DNA of 64,000 nucleotides from Lepeophtheirus salmonis. Lineage: Eukaryota > Arthropoda > Copepoda > Siphonostomatoida > Caligidae. Location: positions 13,420,363 through 13,484,362 of the forward strand of contig NC_052135.2 of NCBI RefSeq assembly GCF_016086655.4, in the 5' to 3' direction. This document shows, piece after piece, positions 57,843-64,000 of the stretch (positions within the stretch are counted from its first letter, which is position 1; each line of letters opens with the position of its first letter). Under the pieces are notes generated by a model that made no database searches, was not told the DNA's origin, and was given only the letters and a program-made list of their open reading frames with translations. A program made the translations under genes and the position numbers.

Positions 57843-60800
57843 ATATATATAGGCAATATGGTTCCAATATGAGTTTTGAACACCCCCTCACACTTATGTT
57901 TAATTTGTTATGTTTAAATATATTTCTGCAATATCTGTAAGATGAGGACTGGTATATAACAAGCCCTCTACGGCTCTTAATTAAATTTCTTTATTTCCTA
58001 TATGTACAATGTAACTATCGTTATGATGGTTAAAAAATGGTCTAGATCAAGAAAAAAAAAGGTTTTAAAAGCTTTACTTTTTTTACATGATGATAAAAAT
58101 ATATGAGTATTTATCTTTTCCTAATCTTAGTAAGTCGCTTAGAATGCATTGATGAAAAAAGTAGGCTCATATATGTATTCACTATCTTTACTTTTTACTT
58201 TCAAAACTAACAAATAAATATAAACCTTATCTAAAGTTAAAATGTTGTAGTATCAATCAGAGCTGGACTAAACAAAAGAAAAAAACTAGACACGTGTCAA
58301 GGGCCTAATTGGACCTGAGGTTGTTTACTTATATAAGTTTGTAAACAAAGTGAGAGAGAGATGTTTTGCAGAAAATTAATGAAACTCCCATAAGAATAAA
58401 ACATGTGCATATTACTTACATCAGTGCTTTTAATTAATTGTTTAACAAAATTAGCATGCCCGAGAGTAATAAGTAGAAATAATGGTTGTCAATGTAAATT
58501 TGTTAAAATAAAGCAGAATCCCAAAATTGTACGATAATACATTTGTATCACATGTCAGAACCTACGTAGTTTGCATTAGTTGGAGCAAAGAATATTTTAA
58601 TAATCATAGAAACACAACATATCGTCTATAAATTACGTACTATAAAAAGAAAACAACCTGGATTGATTTGTACATATTGTTCAATTTTACGGAAATGTTC
58701 TAATTAGTAATAATTTTTTTACAAAAAAAAATAGTATTGCTTCTTTGATATTTATTTCTAAATATTCCGGATCGGGCATTAGCAATAAGTCTTTTTGATT
58801 ACCGTTTGTCTACAGGAAATGAACTCTTTTTGAATGTTACGTTATATATTTAACCTATATTTGAATAACGTACAAGCAAATTTAAAAAAAGTATCATCTG
58901 CATGCGGGCTTGACAATCTGTACCTATGGGGTAAAAAATATATTTCTCACAGTGTACTTTTAATTTGGTTATTGTTCAAATGGTTAAATCCAGATATTTC
59001 AATAATAAATATTATTCAAATATAAATTCCTTTTTTGGCTTGAATTCATTTGTATAAAATGTATATTCCTTTGTTTTATAGATGAGTCTTGTTGTCCAAG
59101 AGAAAAAAAATCTTATCATTCAGGATGTTGTTTTATTTTCCCTCAAGACAGCGCAGCTCTCTGTCATTTGTTTATGAACTAATGTAAGTAAGCAAAGCTC
59201 ATGTCCCATGATGAATGTTTGGATGCGTACCAATAAAGACCAATAGGGATGAAATCAATCAATATTCAGAACACTGATTAAAGTTTTACCGTGCTACAAA
59301 AAAATACTTATTGTCAAGTTCACATTCAATTCATATTTTGAGTGTTCAATCAATGGTTATATAAATCGTCCTAATTTCATGATTTTGTCTGGCAATATTT
59401 TTTACAAGATAGGCATAAAACATAAAAGATTAATATAAAAATGCATAAACATAAAGATTTTAAATTGAGTATTCTCAATTGATTTATTTTATTTTTGCAA
59501 ATGAGTGGGAATAATTGAGTAATTATCTTATTTTTTAATAGTTTTAACTCAATTAATGAAATGGAAAATGCATTTTTTAACCCTTAAAAAAAAGGATTTT
59601 TGAAATGTTTTAATTTGTATATTCTCTGATTTGTTTTTATTAGAAAGTTCTTTGATTCAACTCTTTTAGTTGAATTTTTTACGTACAATATGAATGCGAT
59701 GCATTATTTCCTCTCTTGTAGCAACTACCAACTGATTTTCGGCCTTCTTTGGTATTTTTTGTATTAAAGGTTGCGTGAGTACATAAAATGTAACGACATG
59801 ATATATTTATTGAATGTTTTATTATCTTAAATAAAGTATTATTTCCATTTAAACTTACTATATAATTCTTTGAAATCCGATATCTTTGAATTTAATCAAA
59901 GCTTCTATACTTCTTTACTATTAGCTCAAAGGGAGAAGCAGTCTCCAGAGAAATCTAGATCAATTTATTTTACTTTATTAAATTCTAAGGCATTAATTGC
60001 TAGAAAGCTTACAGCCTATTAGCCAATATACCCTTACGAACTTATAGCAATTTTTGTGACATCCGCTGCAAGATATACGAACCTTTCCTTAAAAATCCGT
60101 AATACTTAGGACACATCCAGGATCCTGGAGTCAGAAGAAGTGAAATTAAATCCATAAGTATCATTCCAACATAAGAAGCTACTAAAATCAATCCTCGGAA
60201 GGATTAGGATCTCTAACCCGGACTCTTGATTGCTAGTATTTATTTTGGTTTCAATTATTTTTATATAATAAGTTTTAAGGATGTGTTTTACTAATTATGT
60301 TTTTATTATTATTAATGGCTTCATTTTTTTTTTTGAATCAATAACACTGAACTCCCCCACTCCACTAGAATAGATTGCTTGCATAGAAAATGCTATTATT
60401 CATCTGACCTTTTTAATAATTCTTTTTAAAGTTCTTATATGAGTAATAACCATAATGTTAATTTACTTTGTACAAATTTAAGAAAATACTAAATTCTCAC
60501 GATATGGATATTTAAACATAATTGTTCAATATGTGACATATCAACATAATAAAAGCTGGAATTGTGTCCATCAAAATTGATAAGTAAGCGGAAGTAATAT
60601 ATTAAGTTCTGATCTTTTAAGTATATTACAAATTTTTGTTATTCGTTGGGTGAAAGCCACGGTTTTTAGCTATTCTATTACGTATAACCAAAATCAAATA
60701 TAAAATGTGAAACATAGAAATATAGGTGCGTGGACAAATCGTCTCAAATGTGACTACGACAAATCCAAAATGGACAGGACTTAAACAGAAAATCTACAAA

Positions 60801-60928
60801 GTATGAAAATGTTAATAAAAAATTATCTAATGTTTTTAATAAATATGAAAGTATGGGTACTTTAGAATATGTACGTTGAATTAGTCAGAATTCAGAATTT
60901 TACATTTACATATTGAAATGTAGTATTT
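57843..60928. other. Non-coding stretch
   Basis: Three kilobases of AT-rich DNA. The plus-strand ORF 58834-59025 has no recognisable family, and no splice-flanked exon or repeat family was identified. Confidence 0.4.
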
Positions 60929-61054
60929 TCGGTTGACGTTCTGTTGGTCGACATTTTATACGGTAGACATTTTTTACGGTTGAAGTTTTGTGCATTCGAC
61001 GTTTTGTTGGTCAACGTTCTGTCAGTCGACGTTTTGTCTGTCGACGCTTTGACC
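60929..61054. repeat. Minisatellite, unit about 15-16 bp, about 8 copies
   Basis: Imperfect tandem copies of g-g-t-c-g-a-c-g-t-t-t-t-g-t, for example gttgacgttctgttgg, tcgacattttatacgg, tcgacgttttgttggt and cgacgttttgtctgt. The cluster is richer in CpG (tcgacg) than its surroundings. Confidence 0.8.
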
Positions 61055-62035
61055 TACTTCCGATATAGATTGGTTTAAATATATATATACTCTAACTTCT
61101 AAGATCTTAAATTTAAAAGGATTAAAATGAAAAAGCTCAAAACCTATATTAATTTCCTACCATAAAAAAATATTTTTCTCATATAAAAGTGCATAAAGAC
61201 CTTTAAAAATATAATTTGATCCTTTCTTTTGAAGTAAAATAGCAAGAAAAAAAAAGCATGTTTTCTTAATTTATGTCTACACGTCATATAAATGGATATA
61301 TTTTTGATCCGGAAACTCATTCTGGCACCGACTCTAATGTGCATACTTCTATGTTTCTTTGTTGTCTTTTGTCATTGGGCCAAAAAGTATATATATATAT
61401 ATATTGTATAAAGGCTTTAAATCGTTACTCTCTCCACCTAACAATTCCTCAAATAATTTCCCTATCACTTCTCAAAGACTGGGTTTTCATTCTGAAAATG
61501 ACAATTGACATCCTTTTTTCCTTTTCAATTCTATGTATGTATTTCTTTACTTTTTTTCGTTCTTTCTTCCATCTCCTTGCCATTTTAACCAGTAAGAAAA
61601 AAGAAAAGGGTGGTAGATTGGCTCAGAAAGTAGAAACCAAATGAAAGTTTAGTGATTGATGAAAACTTTTTATTTTTACTTCAATGGAAAGGGAAAAAAT
61701 ATAATATTATACATAGTACATACATATATATAATCCTAACCAAACAGTTTGAAACTGTCTGAAATAATGATGAAAAAGGGGGGGACATTTGACCCCCCTC
61801 CCCTCTTCCCTTCATACCATCACAACTTTTTAAGTATATATATGTTCTATCCCTTCTTTATTTGATTTGAAATATAGTCAAACTCCATAATATAAGGAAT
61901 ATAAATTGATTACTTCCATATACCTAGGACTTTGAATCCTAAGCCATTTTTGGAGTGCAAGTTATTTTGTTATTGGCAAGATAAACAATCTTTATTTATT
62001 TAATTTCTAAAGCTGTCATAAGCATTCATTCATTC
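61055..62035. other. Non-coding stretch
   Basis: A 123-codon plus-strand ORF (61273-61644) is Phe/Ile/Tyr-rich with a TATATA-encoded segment and shows no domain. It is treated as chance. A (TTCA)n tract lies at 62022-62040. Confidence 0.4.
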
Positions 62036-62290
62036 ATTCAAGTGTAACCACAAGCTTGTGTGCTCATGAATGTCCTTGGTGGACTTGTGGTAGAATTGAG
62101 GATCTAAGACGGTGTAATTCCCGCCAATGTCCTTGTTTGATACGGAGTGGAACTTGTGTCTACTTCCTTCATTTTACAGCTGCCCCTATATACTTTAATA
62201 AAACGTCATGATTTGTAAAGTGCTCACTTCTAAAACATTCCTCAAATTGTCAGGGTTACAAAGTTAATTTTCGTTGTTTTATTTTTTTAA
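62036..62290 (-). repeat. Family A copy
   Basis: Inverted copy. cttgtgtgctcatgaatgtc, cttgtggtagaattgaggat, ggtgtaattcccgccaatgt, aataaaacgtcatgatttgt and ctcaaattgtcagggttac follow the family order. Confidence 0.6.
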
Positions 62291-62509
62291 ATACACTAAA
62301 TATACATATATCACGCCATGCTTCACAACTAAAAAACAAAATTAATTAGTTATAATTTTTGTCAATTTTCTGCTTCTTTTTCTTTAATCAGTGCATTGAA
62401 CGTTTATTGATTGCATTCAAATTAGCTGTGGTTAAGCTATGAACGAGTTTCGTCTTTTTTTTTACTTTTGAATTAGTAAAATGAAGAATTACTTTTTTTT
62501 CACCTTAAC

Positions 62510-62720
62510 TGTTGTCATTATTATTTAAATGCTGAATCGTGAACTTTCTTTCCTGTTAACATTCAATTATATTCAAAGCCTGAAAAGATGGAAAGTAACC
62601 TTGAGGATTTGTTGGAGAGTTATAATTGTAAGTCTTTGTTGTACTCATAGTAGAATTAATTATCGACATCGGAGTAATTCTTGCACGTGTCCTTGTTTAT
62701 TTCCTTCTTCCCTCAACCTC
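62510..62720 (-). repeat. Family A copy
   Basis: Inverted. gttgtcattattatttaaat, aacattcaattatattcaaa, ggatttgttggagagttata and atcgacatcggagtaattct. Only about 220 bp from the previous copy in the same orientation. Confidence 0.6.
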
Positions 62721-63525
62721 TCGTCTCGTTCATCTAAATGCAAACCCCTAAACAAAATATTCATAGATATATAAAAAAAAGTGAATTTTTACCAATTGTT
62801 CATACTATGAATGTGGCATTAAATTTTTTTTTGCAGGATAGCTTATTTCAGTCCTGAGTACTCCTGATTGTTGAGTAATAATTGCAGAGCAGGAAAGAAT
62901 TGGCTAACATATTTTTTTGGGCCTTTTTCCTATTGGGGAAAAGCTTGGGTGATACAATAAAGATAACGGCGTGGTATATTATGTACATAAGGAAACTTAG
63001 AATTTTTAATTTATATTTGATAATATGTAAGGTTTTATTTACTATTATGATGGAAAAATATGTACAGACATTACAAATTTTATTCATGTACATATTTATC
63101 ATAAAACATTCTCCTTAGCCTTGTAACATATAATTACTTTTCTGCAAGTAAAAACGGATCATATAAACATGCATATAATTCTAATAATACAAATTTGCAT
63201 ACGTATTTTATTGCTGCAGATTTTACTGATATAGGAATAATGTTTGGAAAATCATATTTATAAAATGTTAATTTTTACACCATGTCGATAACATTTTAAT
63301 TTAATTCTCTCGGACTGTGTAAATAATATGTTAATTATCCACGGTATGAGCAGCTTCGAATTTAAAAAGTGTTCTTTAAATGAGATGTAGGCAAATGTGT
63401 TTGTTGAAGAGAAAAGGGTATAGGACCAACCCATACAAAAGACTGTTACATTGCCTAGTGCTATATTTAAAGAATAGTATATTAATATGCTGATTTTTTC
63501 CTGCTTGATTTTAGCATAATACTAG
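62721..63525. other. Non-coding stretch
   Basis: AT-rich sequence. Overlapping ORFs at 62848-63118 on both strands share the same AT-rich DNA and show no family signature. Confidence 0.35.
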
Positions 63526-63775
63526 AGTAGGTTTGCCCGGCGTTGCTCCGGATATTAGGAAATTAAAATTAACTAAGAATTATTCTGTTAATATAAAACA
63601 ACAAATAAAGACCTTAAAATTATTCTCGCTGCATGTTGACATTGGTAAGTACCTTTTTCAACCTTTTTCAACATTGAAATAGAGTAAGTTTGATCCGCGT
63701 TGACTAAGACATTAAGAAATTAAGACCGTAAAACATGTAAAATTATTCTTGCTAATGTTTAACAGGGATTATAAG
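63526..63775 (+). repeat. Decayed tandem pair with GCCCGGCGTTGC motif
   Basis: Two diverged units start gagtaggtttgcccggcgtt (about 63526) and gagtaagtttgatccgcgtt (about 63681). Each continues with attaNgaaattaa and accttaaaattattctNgct-like sequence. The GCCCGGCGTTGC start resembles a motif seen in interspersed repeats of several invertebrates; the class is not established here. Confidence 0.5.
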
Positions 63776-64000
63776 GTTTAGGGAAGAAAAAATATTCAAG
63801 TTAAACTATCGTTTGCTCATCTTTCAAATTATTGTCAAAAATTCTTTGTCTCATTCTCTTTTGTTTTTCTTTCTTTTCTAAATCTTATCATTTCCTTTTA
63901 AAAAAAGTCTAGAAACATAAAAACTAACATGCAGCAAGAATCATTCCTAAAATGGTACGTTTTTTGTTTTTGTTTATGAAATAGTCGATTGTTAGTCAAC

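Noticed and set aside
61273..61644. 123-codon plus-strand ORF, one of the longest in the window
   Set aside because: Composition is driven by TTT/ATA-rich DNA with a TATATA tract. No domain, splice context or conserved copy.
1..64000. CRISPR arrays, operons, phage or integron structures
   Set aside because: The sequence is eukaryotic. The regular AT-rich repeats are internal units of transposons, not spaced repeats with unique spacers.

Overview
This is a eukaryotic, very AT-rich window (roughly 30% G+C by eye) from an arthropod. Arthropod-type Dscam exons and many decayed mariner-type transposons are consistent with a crustacean, and I favour a parasitic copepod such as a sea louse. That species-level guess rests on family recognition and was not checked. 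There are no bacterial-type genes, operons, CRISPR arrays or recognisable rRNA or tRNA genes.

The only host gene I can support is the 5' half of a Dscam-family cell-adhesion receptor on the minus strand. Five coding pieces are visible: a signal-peptide exon (55767-55812, inside an exon 55767-55941), an Ig1 exon (12830-13136), an exon bridging Ig1 and Ig2 (9848-10019), an Ig2 exon (8961-9208) and the first half of Ig3 (4241-4367). The rest of Ig3 and everything C-terminal lies beyond the left edge. The exon plan resembles Drosophila Dscam1 exons 1-6, but the positions of the variable exons 4 and 6 each hold one exon, with no tandem alternative array seen. If the signal exon is correctly assigned, intron 1 is about 42.6 kb and is the main body of the window. 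One exon junction (Ig1 to Ig1/Ig2) is out of phase by exactly one base at a G5 run on the splice acceptor.

The remaining sequence is intron and upstream DNA filled with old transposable elements. (1) Family C carries TIRs close to CAGGGGCGTCCGCAGG and an AT-rich interior of tandem units of about 50-65 bp. Four copies are flanked by perfect 5-bp target duplications (TAGTG, TTTGA, CTTAA, CTTTC). (2) Family H consists of hAT-like MITEs with TIR TAGTGATGGGACGAT; two copies have perfect 8-bp duplications. (3) Decayed mariner-like elements occur at 17.6, 21.4-22.0, 30.1-30.9, 33.6-34.9 and 39.5-40.5 kb. (4) A non-LTR reverse-transcriptase relic lies at 25.0-26.65 kb, and a Ty3/gypsy-type integrase-end relic at 56.6-57.06 kb. 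(5) Family A is a dispersed repeat present about a dozen times, and there are several smaller repeat pairs.

Region by region: 1-13.1 kb holds Dscam exons and introns 2-4; 13.1-55.8 kb is the repeat-filled intron 1; 55.8-55.9 kb is the signal-peptide exon; 55.9-64 kb is upstream DNA with the gypsy relic, family A and C copies, a 16-bp minisatellite near 61 kb and a decayed tandem repeat at 63.5 kb. All boundaries were read by eye. Splice sites, target duplications and short motifs are the firm evidence; family names and functions are recognition from known protein families.
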